From Rhodococcus sp. IITR03 (GTDB lineage: Bacteria > Actinomycetota > Actinomycetes > Mycobacteriales > Mycobacteriaceae): a stretch of DNA of 7,870 nucleotides. The notes beneath the pieces were generated by a model, which worked only from the letters and a program-made list of their open reading frames with translations, made no database searches and was not told the origin of the DNA. The position numbers were made by a program, and so were the translations under genes. Positions 1 through 7,105 of the stretch are shown in pieces; position 1 is the first letter of the stretch, and every line of letters begins with the position of its first letter. The stretch spans positions 1 to 7,870 of the forward strand of contig LATQ01000288.1 of NCBI GenBank assembly GCA_001017865.1, read 5' to 3'.

Positions 1-205
1 CGCGCGCCGACCGGCGTGGGCCGCGAGCGCGTCCGCACGCGGCGTTCGGGCCGCGGATCCGATGGAAGGCGACGCTCGAGCTGCTGCGGGATCAGGGCTT
101 CCCGGTGTCTCCGACGCCGTCTGCGTGGACTGCGTGCTGACGGTGCCGTGGGACGCGGTCGCGCCCGCCGGCGCACCTGTCGTGTCCGAGCTCGTGGCGG
201 TCTGA
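1..205 (+). CDS. 3' end of an unrecognised gene, probably frameshifted
   Basis: I do not recognise this protein. A coding-like tail ends at the TGA at 203-205. One frame reads IRWKATLELLRDQGFPV (about 57-107) and then breaks; the next frame continues as SDAVCVDCVLTVPWDAVAP and on to the stop, giving a tail with two cysteines three residues apart. Joining the two needs one added base near 108-110, the same repair needed in most other genes here. A further shift may lie near 35-45, where the frame starting at base 1 (RAPTGVGRERV) looks more protein-like. The start lies left of the window. The gene converges on the AbiEi-like gene, leaving only 29 bases between stops. Codon pattern and the shared frameshift style are the main support; function is unknown. 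Confidence 0.4.
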   Translation, partial: ARRPAWAASASARGVRAADPMEGDARAAAGSGLPGVSDAVCVDCVLTVPWDAVAPAGAPVVSELVAV

Positions 206-212
206 GACCGTC
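196..212 (+). terminator. Small hairpin spanning the stop codon of the left-edge gene
   Basis: GGCGGTC at 196-202 pairs with GACCGTC at 206-212 (one G-U pair), with the TGA stop codon as a three-base loop. No T-run follows, so if it terminates anything it does so weakly. It lies just before the convergent gene end at 235. This could be chance in GC-rich DNA. Confidence 0.2.
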
Positions 213-234
213 CACCCGAGCTCGTCCCGGTCGT

Positions 235-852
235 TCAGCCCGCGGCGAGGAGTGCCAGCTCGATCCGGTCGGCCACGGCGGCCGGCTGGTTCGCCACCGC
301 GGCGTGCAGCCGGTCGGAGTCGACCCGGCCGAGCGCGATCGCGTCGCCGACGAGTTCGTCGAGCACTTCCTGGGACACGCCACCGGCCGCGAGGTCGACC
401 GCGGTACGGGCGGGTGTGGTGATCCGGAAGGCCCCGACGACCTCGCAGTCCTCCTCCGCCAGCGTCCGGTGATGCAGCGCGAGCCGGTTGCTCGGCACGG
501 TGCGCTGGTCGGGGGTGGACAGGTGCAGGAAGCGCGGCTGCAGGTGGCCCATGCCGTGCAGGTCGGCGGCGCTCTGGTGCGAGACGACCGCCTCCCCCTC
601 GTACCAGGTGCACCACTGGGCGAATTCGTCGAACTTCGTCCGTGGGCTGTCGCTGAGGCGGAACAGTTCGGTCTCGACGCGGATCCACAGTCCCGCCTCG
701 ATGCGTTCCGCGAAGTCGTGAGCTGCTATCCCGTGACCGACGGCCTGGCGTGCGGTGAAGAACCCGGCTTGCGTGGCGGCGAGGCGCCGCAGCGAGTCGT
801 CGGCATCGGCCCGCCCGGTTGCGTCGTAACCTGAATCCGTCCACCCTGTCAT
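235..852 (-). CDS. AbiEi-family antitoxin-domain protein (solo)
   Basis: Intact 205-residue protein starting at the ATG at 852-850. Residues 20-66 form a winged-helix-like N-terminal domain with the pattern TQAGFFTARQAVGHGI, then a wing ending WIRVETELFRL, as in the AbiEi_4-type domain of type IV toxin-antitoxin antitoxins. The later motifs VVSHQSAADLHGM (89-101) and ITTPARTAVDLAA (144-156) are typical of the actinobacterial proteins with this domain. In true AbiE systems the antitoxin represses its own operon and counteracts an AbiEii nucleotidyltransferase toxin. No AbiEii-like gene is next to it: the flanks are an unrelated convergent gene and the divergent DUF2993 gene. Actinobacteria carry many such orphan proteins, often resembling DUF559-type endonuclease-like proteins, so a toxin-antitoxin role should not be assumed. 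It is one of few genes here without a frame break. Confidence 0.75.
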   Translation of the reverse strand: MTGWTDSGYDATGRADADDSLRRLAATQAGFFTARQAVGHGIAAHDFAERIEAGLWIRVETELFRLSDSPRTKFDEFAQWCTWYEGEAVVSHQSAADLHGMGHLQPRFLHLSTPDQRTVPSNRLALHHRTLAEEDCEVVGAFRITTPARTAVDLAAGGVSQEVLDELVGDAIALGRVDSDRLHAAVANQPAAVADRIELALLAAG

Positions 853-873
853 GGCGCCCAGCGTAGCCGACGA

Positions 874-891
874 ATGTGGTACACCTCACAT
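874..891. promoter_or_regulatory. 18-bp dyad in the divergent AbiEi / DUF2993 intergenic region
   Basis: ATGTG (874-878) and CACAT (887-891) form an inverted repeat with an 8-base centre, GTACACCT, 21 bases upstream of the AbiEi-like start. A TATTTT hexamer at 891-896 could be a -10 element for the rightward DUF2993 gene. As AbiEi-type proteins are winged-helix DNA binders, autoregulation here is conceivable. The arms are short, so this is only a candidate operator. Confidence 0.25.
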
Positions 892-956
892 ATTTTCCTC
901 ATCCTGTGGCCGTGTGCTCAGTCGATCCTCAGCGTCGTCCGGAAGAATCGGCGACC

Positions 957-1706
957 ATGACGCAACGGAAGCGCAACCGCACCGTCACGATCGCCGTCGT
1001 TCTCGTCGCGGCGCTGGTCGCAGTCCTGGTGGGCGCGGAGGTCTACGTCCGCAACCGCGCGACGACCTGCCTCGCCCAGTCCTTCGAGAGCGAGCTCGGC
1101 ACGGGAGTCGACGTCGACCTGAGCTGGAAGCCGGTGCTGCTCCAGCTGCTCGACCGACAGGTTCCCTCGGTCGCCCTCGACAGCGACGACACCGCCTTCG
1201 GTCCGGCCCAGCAGATGCAGGTGCACGCCGAGGTCAAGGACGTCGACCTGCGCGACTCCGCCGAGGTGCCGGCACCATCGGCAGCTCGAGTGCCGACGTC
1301 TCGTGGCCCACCTCCGGGATCCTCGCGACCGTGCAGAGCCAGTCGGTCGGTGGCCTCGTCACCGATGTCACGGCCGACGAGAACGCGGGCACCCTGACGT
1401 TCACCGTCGGCGGCCAGGGCCTCGCGGAGTTCACTGCGCGACCGGTGGTGAACGGCGGTGTGGTGACGGTCGAGACGACCGACGCGACGATCCTCGGCAT
1501 CGGGCTCCCGACGGCCCTCGTCGACGGCGTCGTGGAGATCCTGACCTCGGGTCTGCAGCAGTACCGCTGGGTATGCAGGCCACCGAGGTGAACGTCACCG
1601 ACAGCGGCATCGACCTCCGCCTCGAGGGGGGCCGCTTCGTGTTGCCGGAGGCCCCGCAGGGACAGCAGCAGCAACAGCAGGAGGCAGCTGCGGCCTCCTG
1701 TCGTAA
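957..1706 (+). CDS. DUF2993 (LmeA-like) membrane-anchored protein, split by frameshifts
   Basis: The ATG at 957 follows GGAAGA (941-946) and begins a protein with a basic N-terminus (MTQRKRNR) and one membrane segment (about residues 10-29), followed by AEVYVRNRATTCLAQSFESELG, typical of DUF2993. Known family members such as mycobacterial LmeA bind phospholipid and act in envelope glycolipid synthesis outside the membrane; this gene's position beside deoC matches Rv0479c rather than LmeA itself. The frame changes near 1270 (to a stretch with GTIGSSSADVSWPTSGILA) and near 1564 (restoring QYPLGMQATEVNVTDSGI); each needs one added base. The C-terminus has a six-glutamine tract (about 1663-1680). 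A third lost base near 1690 would give a stop at the TAA 1704-1706 and a protein of about 250 residues; without it the frame would run on into the antisense 3' end of deoC. The end is thus inferred. It converges on deoC. Confidence 0.7.
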
Positions 1707-1733
1707 CCGAAGAGAGACCCTCGAGAGCTGTCG

Positions 1734-2398
1734 TCAACTCTGCAGCCCGTCCAGCACCGCGCGGCTGCCGGACAGTCCGAGGCGCGTCGCTCCGGCCTCG
1801 ATCATTGCGACCGCGTCCTCGGCGGTGCGGATGCCGCCGCTCGCTTGATGCCGAGCTTGCCGCCCACCGTCTCCGCCATGAGCGCGACCGCGTGGGTCGT
1901 GGCACCACCCGCGGGGTGGAAACCGGTGGAGGTCTTCACGAAGTTCGCACCGGCCTTCTCCGCGGCGCGGCACACCTCGACGATGGCCTCGTCGGAGAGC
2001 ACGGCGGATTCGATGATGACCTTGAGGACGGGGTCGAAACCGATCGCTTCACGCACGGTGAGGATGTCGGCGAGGACGGCGTTGTAGTCGCCGGCCACCG
2101 CTGCGCCCACGTCGATCACCATGTCGATCTCGCGCGCCCCCTCGTCCACGGCGAGTCGCGCCTCGGCGCCCTTGATGAGCGAATGGTGCTTGCCGGAAGG
2201 GAAACCGACGACCGTCGCGACCGTGACCCCCTCGGCCCGCAGGGGCAGCATCGACGGCGACACGCACACCGCGTACACGCCGAGTTCGACGGCTTCGTCG
2301 ACGAGGGCCCGCACGTCCTGCGAGGACGCTTCGGGCTTGAGGAGGGTGTGGTCGATCATCGACGCGACCTGCGCGCGGGTCAACGTGGTTCCGGACAT
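1734..2398 (-). CDS. deoC: Deoxyribose-phosphate aldolase, one frameshift
   Basis: DeoC cleaves 2-deoxy-D-ribose 5-phosphate to glyceraldehyde 3-phosphate and acetaldehyde in deoxynucleoside catabolism (cytosolic class I aldolase). The ATG at 2398-2396 gives [10 protein letters not shown] and then [11 protein letters not shown], the usual family N-terminus; in-frame codons up to 2476 are not family-like. Catalytic features are present: D92 in [10 protein letters not shown], the Schiff-base lysine K155 in NFVKTSTGF, and the second lysine K185 in GIKASGGI. The frame breaks near 1844, exactly at K185: adding one G restores [16 protein letters not shown] and the C-terminus [14 protein letters not shown]. 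Repaired length is 221 residues, normal for the family. GGAAAG about nine bases upstream may serve as ribosome-binding site. It faces the DUF2993 gene tail to tail and diverges from the GNAT cluster. The identification is firm; I regard the break as sequence error. Confidence 0.93.
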
Positions 2399-2474
2399 GA
2401 CTGCAGCTTTCCACACGGCGAGATCCGACGGCCGTGCTCGGCATGCGTCGCCCCGTGCCGGGTAGCCGATTCCC

Positions 2475-2552
2475 ATGGAAATCCTGGTGATCGCGCTTCT
2501 CGTTGCAGTCGTGGCCGTCGTGGTGGTCCGGAGGAACAGCAGACGGCGATAA
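2475..2552 (+). CDS. Possible 25-residue single-pass membrane microprotein
   Basis: ATG at 2475 opens a 25-codon frame ending in TAA (2550-2552). The product begins [18 protein letters not shown], an unbroken hydrophobic segment of about 15 residues, and ends RRNSRRR, a strongly basic tail. That layout fits an N-out/C-in membrane microprotein under the positive-inside rule. It starts 77 bases from the divergent deoC start and stops 40 bases before the GNAT start, so it could be the first gene of that cluster. No good Shine-Dalgarno sequence precedes it (GGGTAG at 2460-2465 is the nearest). It could be a chance frame, since valine- and leucine-rich translation is easy in GTC/GTG-rich DNA; the clean hydrophobic-then-basic order and the nearby genuine gene ends are the argument for it. 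Confidence 0.35.
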   Translation: MEILVIALLVAVVAVVVVRRNSRRR

Positions 2553-2592
2553 ATCGATACCGCAGCGCCGCTTCGGCCACGACAATGATCGC

Positions 2593-3126
2593 GTGCTGAT
2601 CCGTCGAGAGCTCCCCGCCGACGTCCGTGCGATCGCCGACGTGCATCGCGCCGCCTTCGCGCCGTTCGCCCCGGAAGGTCGCGAGCCGGTCGAACCCGGC
2701 CTGGTCACGTCGTTGCGGGCGAGTGATGCATGGCTGCCGTCGTTGTCGCTCGTGGCCGAGGACGCCTCGGGCGCGATCGTCGGCCATGTCGTCGCCACCC
2801 GGGGTCACGTCGGCACCATCCCTGCCCTGGGCCTCGGTCCGCTCGGTGTCCGTCCCGATTCCCAGCGCTCCGGAGTGGGCGCCGCTCTCATGCACGCCGT
2901 GCTCGGTGCGGCGGACGCCCTGGACGAGTCGATCGTGCTCCTGCTCGGACATCCCGACTACTACCCCCGCTTCGGTTTCGTGCCCGCCGCCGAACTCGGG
3001 ATCTCCCCCGACGTCGAGGAGTGGGCGTCCCACTTCCAGGCACGGGCGCTCACGGCACACGACCCCGAGCTGCGGGGCACCTTCCGGTACGCCGAGCCGT
3101 TCTACACCCTCGAGGAGCAGGCATGA
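2593..3126 (+). CDS. GNAT-family N-acetyltransferase (YhbS-like)
   Basis: Intact 177-residue protein from a GTG start at 2593; the first residues, read as [19 protein letters not shown], are the normal beginning of this family, whereas the 30 residues available from an ATG at 2503 are not family-like and would overlap the microprotein. Motif A for acetyl-CoA binding is [20 protein letters not shown] (81-100), with the Q-R-S-G-V-G pyrophosphate loop. The later [14 protein letters not shown] (119-132) is characteristic of YhbS-like acetyltransferases. The acceptor substrate cannot be read from sequence. Its stop overlaps the next gene's start (ATGA at 3123-3126), so it is translationally coupled to the methyltransferase. 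No ribosome-binding site of note is seen before the GTG. Confidence 0.85.
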   Translation: MLIRRELPADVRAIADVHRAAFAPFAPEGREPVEPGLVTSLRASDAWLPSLSLVAEDASGAIVGHVVATRGHVGTIPALGLGPLGVRPDSQRSGVGAALMHAVLGAADALDESIVLLLGHPDYYPRFGFVPAAELGISPDVEEWASHFQARALTAHDPELRGTFRYAEPFYTLEEQA

Positions 3127-3994
3127 ACGACGATCCCGGGAACCCCTGGCCGATTCCGCCGAGACCGCACGCACCTTCGACGCGGCGAGCGGGGATTTCG
3201 ACGAGCTGACCCCGACGGTGTGGGGACCGGCCGGGCAGGCGCTGGTCTTCCAGCTCGGCGTCGCCCCCGGCGAGGCGGTGCTCGACGCGTGTTGCGGAAC
3301 GGGATCGTCCGCGCTTCCCGCCGCCGCAGCCGTCGGACCCGAAGGTCTCGTCCACGGCGTCGACGTCGCCGACGAGATGCTCGAACACGGCCGCCTGACC
3401 GCGGAACGCCGCGGCCTGAAGAACATCGAATTCGTCTGTGCGGACGCCTCGCAGTGGGAGGCGCCGTCGGACGTACCCGAGGCCGGCTACGACGTGCTGT
3501 CGATCTCCTACGGGGTGTTCTTCCTCCCGGACATGGACCGCACCTTCTGGCGTCTGGTCTCGCTCGTGCGGCAGGGCGGACGCGCCGGCGTGACGGTCTG
3601 GCGACGCGGCGCGATGGAGGAGTTCTCGTCGATCGTGTTCGACGTCGCGTCGCGCTACTCCCCCGAACTGCGCGAGCGCGGTGCCCTGCGCGACCGCACA
3701 CCGCTGCACCGGATCGACACGCCGGACACACTCGAGACGTGGCTCGCGGACGCCGGAACCGATTCCGTGGAGGTGCGCACGCTGTCGAATCTCCTTCCGG
3801 CGACGGACGAGTTGTGTTGGTCGCTGGTGACGGGCACCGGTCTGCGTGCGGCGCTGACCGGGCTCGACTCCGGGCAGGTGGCGTCGGTGCGGCAGCAGAT
3901 CGCCGAGGAGGTCACCGCTCGCGGACTGCACACGATCGACGCGACCACCCTCGTCGCCACGGGCACGGTCCGGCGTCCTCCGGTCTCGGGCTGA
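3123..3994 (+). CDS. Class I SAM-dependent methyltransferase, frameshift near its start
   Basis: The start ATG overlaps the GNAT stop and reads MNDDPGNP; near 3146, in a CCCC run, one base is missing, after which the protein continues LADSAETARTFDAASGDFDE. The repaired length is about 290 residues. The Rossmann SAM site is clear: motif I VLDACCGTGSSALPAA begins at V53, with the acidic residue closing strand 2 at D81 (HGVDVADEML), and a motif II region reading YDVLSISYGVFFLPDMDR. The C-terminal third carries features of UbiE/MenG-like or small-molecule methyltransferases, for example the VRQGGRAGVTVWRR strand after motif III. The substrate is unknown. Coupling with the acetyltransferase suggests the two modify the same or related small molecules, but that is inference. 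A short inverted repeat, CCGGTC/GACCGG, straddles the stop codon. Confidence 0.82.
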
Positions 3995-4055
3995 CGACCG
4001 GCGGCAGGGTCTACCAGGAGCAGGGCCGACCGGAAGTAGGACGCCGTATGTCACC

Positions 4056-4070
4056 TGAGACAATCGGGGC
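4056..4070 (+). promoter_or_regulatory. Candidate extended -10 for a leaderless purU transcript
   Basis: TGA at 4056-4058 followed by GACAAT at 4059-4064 forms an extended -10-like element. The hexamer ends seven bases before the purU ATG (4071), so transcription could begin at or next to the A of the start codon. No Shine-Dalgarno sequence sits at a suitable distance; GGGG at 4066-4069 is too close. Leaderless mRNAs are common in actinobacteria. There is no convincing -35 hexamer. Confidence 0.35.
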
Positions 4071-4957
4071 ATGACGCTCGCCTCATCCGCCGACGATCGA
4101 CGTTACGTTCTGACCCTGGGCTGCCCGGACACCACCGGGATCGTCGCCCGCATCGCGACCTTCCTCGCGGAGGTCGGTGGTTCGATCGTCGAGGCGGCCT
4201 ATCACGCCGATCAGGACACCGGTTGGTTCTTCACCCGGCAGGCCGTTCGGGCGTCGTCGATCCCGTTCGGCCTCGACGAGCTGCGCGAGAAGTTCGCGAG
4301 TGTCGCCGCCGACATCGGCCCTCAGACCGAATGGACACTCTCCGACACCGGCAAGCGCAAGCGCGTCGTACTGCTCGTCAGCAAGGAAGGCACTGCCTGC
4401 ACGACATCCTCGGACGGGTCGCCGCAGGGGAACTCGACGCCGAGATCTGCGCGGTCATCGGCAACCATCGCGATCTCGAACCGGTCGCGCAGCGACACGG
4501 CATCACCTTCCATTACGTGTCGTTCCCGAAGGATCCCGCCGAGCGCGGACCGGCCTTCGAGCAGGTCCGCAAGCTCGTCGACGCCCACGACCCTCACGCG
4601 GTGGTCCTCGCCCGGTTCATGCAGGTGCTCCCGGAGGATCTGTGCGAGCACTGGGCCGGCCGCGCGATCAACATCCACCACAGCTTCCTGCCGTCGTTCA
4701 TCGGCGCACGGCCCTACCACCAGGCCTTCACGCGCGGCGTGAAGCTCATCGGCGCGACCTGCCACTACGTCACCGCCGAACTCGACGCGGGCCCGATCAT
4801 CGAACAGGACGTCATCCGTGTCAGTCACAGCGACAGCGTGAGCGACATGGTCCGTCAGGGCCGTGACGTCGAGAAGCTGGTCCTCTCCCGCGGTCTGCGC
4901 TGGCATCTCGAGGATCGGGTGCTGGTGCACGACAGCAAGACCGTCGTCTTCCGGTAG
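4071..4957 (+). CDS. purU: Formyltetrahydrofolate deformylase, one frameshift
   Basis: PurU hydrolyses 10-formyl-THF to formate and THF, feeding formate to purine synthesis and balancing the one-carbon pool. The N-terminal ACT-like domain (about residues 10-95) starts YVLTLGCPDTTGIVARIATF; the C-terminal formyltransferase-fold domain carries INIHHSFLPSFIGARPYHQA. Catalytic N201, H203 and D239 (in AELDAGPIIEQD) are all present, and the 36-residue spacing from H203 to D239 matches the GAR transformylase H108-D144 arrangement. The C-terminal GRDVEKLVLSRGL is also family-typical. The frame breaks near 4391; one added C restores VSKEGHCLHDIL, the hallmark join between the domains. Repaired length is 295 residues, normal for the family. 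It is transcribed from 76 bases after the methyltransferase stop and ends at a strong hairpin, so it is probably its own unit. Confidence 0.94.
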
Positions 4958-4985
4958 ATCCCCAGCGGTAGACCCCGGACCCGGA

Positions 4986-5020
4986 ACCGGTCCATCCGCG
5001 AGCGGATGGACCGGTCTTTC
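4986..5020 (+). terminator. Strong hairpin terminator after purU
   Basis: A perfect 14-base inverted repeat (ACCGGTCCATCCGC at 4986-4999, complement at 5002-5015) is followed by CTTTC. The tight loop means the working stem is probably 13 bp with a CGAG tetraloop. It lies between the convergent ends of purU (4957) and the alpha/beta hydrolase (5040) and could stop transcription from either side, though only the rightward side has a short T-run. GC-rich stems with poor T-tracts are usual in actinobacteria. Confidence 0.75.
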
Positions 5021-5039
5021 GTGTGTGCGAGTGATCGAC

Positions 5040-6070
5040 TCAGCCGACGGGCACACCGGCTCGTTCGACGAGGTGCGCGAGCTCCTCGTCGAACCGGTCG
5101 ATCGCTTCGACCGAGCTCATGTGGCCGATGCCGTCGAGCACCACGAGACGTTCGAGGTTGCCCGCACGGTCGAGTTCCTCGGCGAGACGCCGGGCGTGGA
5201 CGGGCGGGGTGAGACGGTCGGCGGTCCCGACCAGCACCGTCGTCGGCACGGTGAGATTGCGCAGGCCCTCACGGATGTCGAGGCACTCAGGCCCTGCCCC
5301 AGCCGCCCCGCGTGCGCGGCGGGCAGCCGAGCACGATCTTCTCGCAGAACTGCACCTCCGCGGCGCTCGCGCCGGGCGAGAGGGCCACGTAACGCAGGGC
5401 CCGCGTCGTCACCGGGGACGCCGCCAGCGGAACCGTCGCACCCATGAGCGGCTTGCGACGGGCACCGCACCGCGGGAAGCGTTGCGGCAGTGGCACGATC
5501 GCCGAGTCCGCGACCAGCCGGTCGGTGCCGGTGCTCGCGAGCAGCACGCCCCCGACCGTGCGGTCGACGTTCTCCGGGTACTTCTCGGCCCACGCGATGA
5601 TGCTCATCCCGCCCATGCTGTGACCGGTGAGCACGGCCTTCGAACCGGGCCGGACCACGGCGTCGAGGACCGTCTGGAGATCGTCGGCGAGCACGTCGGC
5701 CCCAGCGGTCGCGCCCCGGCCTCGCTGTCGCCGTGCCCGCGCTGGTCGTAGACCACCACCCGGTAGTTCTCCGCGAACGCGTTGATCTGCGGGGTCCAGT
5801 ACGCGGCGTTGCACGTCCAGCCGTGACAGAACACCAGCACGGGAGCGTCCGCGTCGCCGTAGGCGAGCACGTTCAGCCGGGCACCGTCCTCTGCGCGGAC
5901 ATCGAGGATCTCGGGTTCGAGTTCCGGTTCGCGCAGCAACTCGTGCGGCGCGACGTCCTCGGTACGGACGACCGTCCGACGACGCCGCCGGACGAGCACG
6001 GCAGTGGTGGCCGCGGCAGCGAGGACGATCGACCCGCGACGATCGACGCGGTCGGGGACGGCTTTCTCAC
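5040..6070 (-). CDS. Alpha/beta-fold hydrolase, split by four frameshifts
   Basis: Start chosen at GTG 6070-6068, ten bases after AGGAG (+ strand CTCCT, 6081-6085). After repair the protein has about 344 residues. The N-terminus is basic then hydrophobic (about SIVLAAAATTAVLV), followed by a run of arginines, suggesting a membrane anchor. The hydrolase core follows: oxyanion-region HGWT in VLVFCHGWTCNAAYW, YDQRGHGDS, nucleophile elbow GHSMGG with S152, acid D286 in VGTADRLTPP, and H318 in GIGHMSS. The Ser-Asp-His triad is complete. Breaks lie near 6034, 5713, 5291 and 5282; each is cured by one added base, the last two giving GRALSALDIREGLRNLTVP. Family members include esterases, epoxide hydrolases and lipases; substrate cannot be told. 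It follows the diiron gene by 40 bases on the same strand, a probable operon. Confidence 0.85.
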
Positions 6071-6080
6071 GGGTGGGATT

Positions 6081-6085
6081 CTCCT
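6081..6085 (-). promoter_or_regulatory. Ribosome-binding site that sets the hydrolase start
   Basis: AGGAG on the minus strand lies ten bases before the GTG at 6070-6068. This is why the annotated start is placed here, although the GTG frame must shift near 6034 to meet the main hydrolase frame. Confidence 0.55.
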
Positions 6086-6110
6086 GTCGATTCGGTGGAG
6101 GAGCGCCGCG

Positions 6111-7032
6111 TCACAGGACGTGCGCGCGGCGCAGAAGCAGAGTGGACGGACCGCCGATCAGCCCCACCTCGTCGAGGAACTCGACCGTGCGGCGAGTGCC
6201 CTGACGGAGCTTGTCGTGGTAGTGCCTGTTCTTCCGCGCGACTTTCTTCGCTTCGGCGATGTCGAGTCCGGCCGCGGCGTAGACCTGGTCGTTCACGAGG
6301 CTGGTGACGACGAAGTACGCGCTCACCCCGAGGTGGATCCGGATCCATGCCCGCTCGAGACGACCGAGCCGGGCCGAGCGCCTGCGGGTCTCCTCGCGGG
6401 CGTAGCGGATGTGCCGCGATTCCTCCACGACGTGGACGTGGCTCACCGTCCGGGTGATGGGCTGCACCCGCTCGTCGCGCATGAAGTCGCGCTGCATCAT
6501 GTCGAGGATCTCCTCGGCGAACAGGGTGCCGCCGTAGGCGAGGGCGCCGCGCGCGACGGCCTTGAACAACCGGCCGGTCTCCCGGATCCAGCGCTTGGGC
6601 CGGTACGAGGGGATACCGTATCGCTGCGCCGACCGCGCGAACATGATCGAGTGTCGGCATTCGTCGGCGATCTCGGTGAGCCCGAACTGCACGTAGGGGG
6701 TCGCGGATCGTGCCGGTAGAGATCGCGGACGAGCATCTGCATGAGGATCATCTCGAACCAGATCCGGTGCCGGCGATGCTCGCGGCCTCATGCTTGGTGA
6801 GGGTGATGCGCTGGTCCTCCGACATGCGTTCCCACAGGTCGGTGCCGTAGAGACTGCACCATTCCGGGGTCATGCCGTACTTGCCGTCCACGAGCGGCGC
6901 GTCCCAGTCGATCTCGAGCCCGGGATCGTAGGAGAGCCGTGCCGACGAATCGAGCAGGCGCTGCGCGGTTTCCTGCCGGTGATCCGTGGAATGTTCACCC
7001 GGCAGGCTGTCGTGCTTTCGCAGGAGCGTCAT
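6111..7032 (-). CDS. AurF-like diiron oxygenase, two frameshifts
   Basis: Ferritin-like, mostly helical protein of about 307 residues after repair, starting at ATG 7032-7030 behind AGGTGG (+ strand CCACCT, 7039-7044). Iron-ligand motifs match the AurF/CmlI arylamine N-oxygenase family: a first-helix glutamate in KHEAASIAGTGIWFEM (E82 or E94), ExxH in EIADECRHSIMF (E125, H128), a central glutamate pair in FAEEILDMM (E184/E185), and HxxxExxH in HVVEESRHIRYA (H201, E205, H208). AurF and CmlI oxidise aromatic amines; most actinobacterial homologues have no known substrate and may act on other compounds. Breaks near 6765 and 6705 are each cured by one base, giving GTGIWFEMILMQ and HDPATPYVQFGLTEI. 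It heads a two-gene operon with the alpha/beta hydrolase and has its own promoter-like upstream region. Confidence 0.85.
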
Positions 7033-7054
7033 CGTCGACCACCTCGTCTCGGAA

Positions 7055-7060
7055 ATTATC
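7055..7060 (-). promoter_or_regulatory. Candidate -10 element of the diiron oxygenase operon
   Basis: GATAAT on the minus strand, five of six matches to TATAAT, lies 22 bases before the ATG at 7032 and would give a leader of roughly 15 bases that includes the AGGTGG ribosome-binding site. A second GATAAT lies at 7077-7082 and a perfect TTGACA at 7094-7099, but neither is at standard spacing to a partner. This AT-rich island (7050-7100) is the most promoter-like stretch in the window. Confidence 0.45.
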
Positions 7061-7069
7061 CGTTACCCG

Positions 7070-7094
7070 AAGTGTCATTATCTGGATCACACTT
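7070..7094. promoter_or_regulatory. 25-bp inverted repeat, candidate operator for the diiron operon
   Basis: AAGTGT (7070-7075) and ACACTT (7089-7094) are perfect inverted arms around a 13-base centre. The repeat lies just upstream of the candidate -10 (7055-7060) and overlaps TTGACA at 7094-7099 by one base, where a TetR- or GntR-type repressor could act. No regulator gene is within the window. The size and placement fit a dimer-binding operator, but the regulator is unknown. Confidence 0.4.
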
Positions 7095-7105
7095 GTCAAG
7101 CGAAA

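Noticed and set aside
16..834. Long open frame on the + strand (272 codons)
   Set aside because: It is antisense to the AbiEi-like gene, highly arginine/glycine-rich and without family motifs; the minus-strand frame at 235-852 has recognisable domains.
92..889. Long open frame on the - strand (265 codons)
   Set aside because: Arginine-rich shadow of the AbiEi-like gene in another frame; it overruns the left-edge gene end and lacks any motif.
1663..1680. CAG/CAA tract as a regulatory microsatellite
   Set aside because: It lies in frame inside the DUF2993 coding sequence and encodes glutamine; too short and interrupted for a clear contingency locus.
1805..2599. 264-codon open frame on the + strand across deoC
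   Set aside because: Antisense shadow of deoC, rich in Arg/His/Asp; deoC on the other strand has all catalytic residues.
2380..3426. 348-codon open frame on the - strand over GNAT and methyltransferase
   Set aside because: Antisense shadow; the + strand has the acetyl-CoA and SAM-binding motifs.
3974..3999. Inverted repeat CCGGTC/GACCGG at the methyltransferase stop as a terminator
   Set aside because: Only six pairs, a long loop and no T-run; expected by chance in this base composition.
5733..6719. 328-codon open frame on the + strand
   Set aside because: Antisense to both the hydrolase and diiron genes; composition is shadow-like and it crosses an intergenic region.
1734..7032. Cluster of pseudogenes (deoC, purU, hydrolase, diiron oxygenase)
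   Set aside because: All breaks are single-base losses at short runs with no other decay, no internal stops after repair and intact active sites; sequence error is the simpler explanation.
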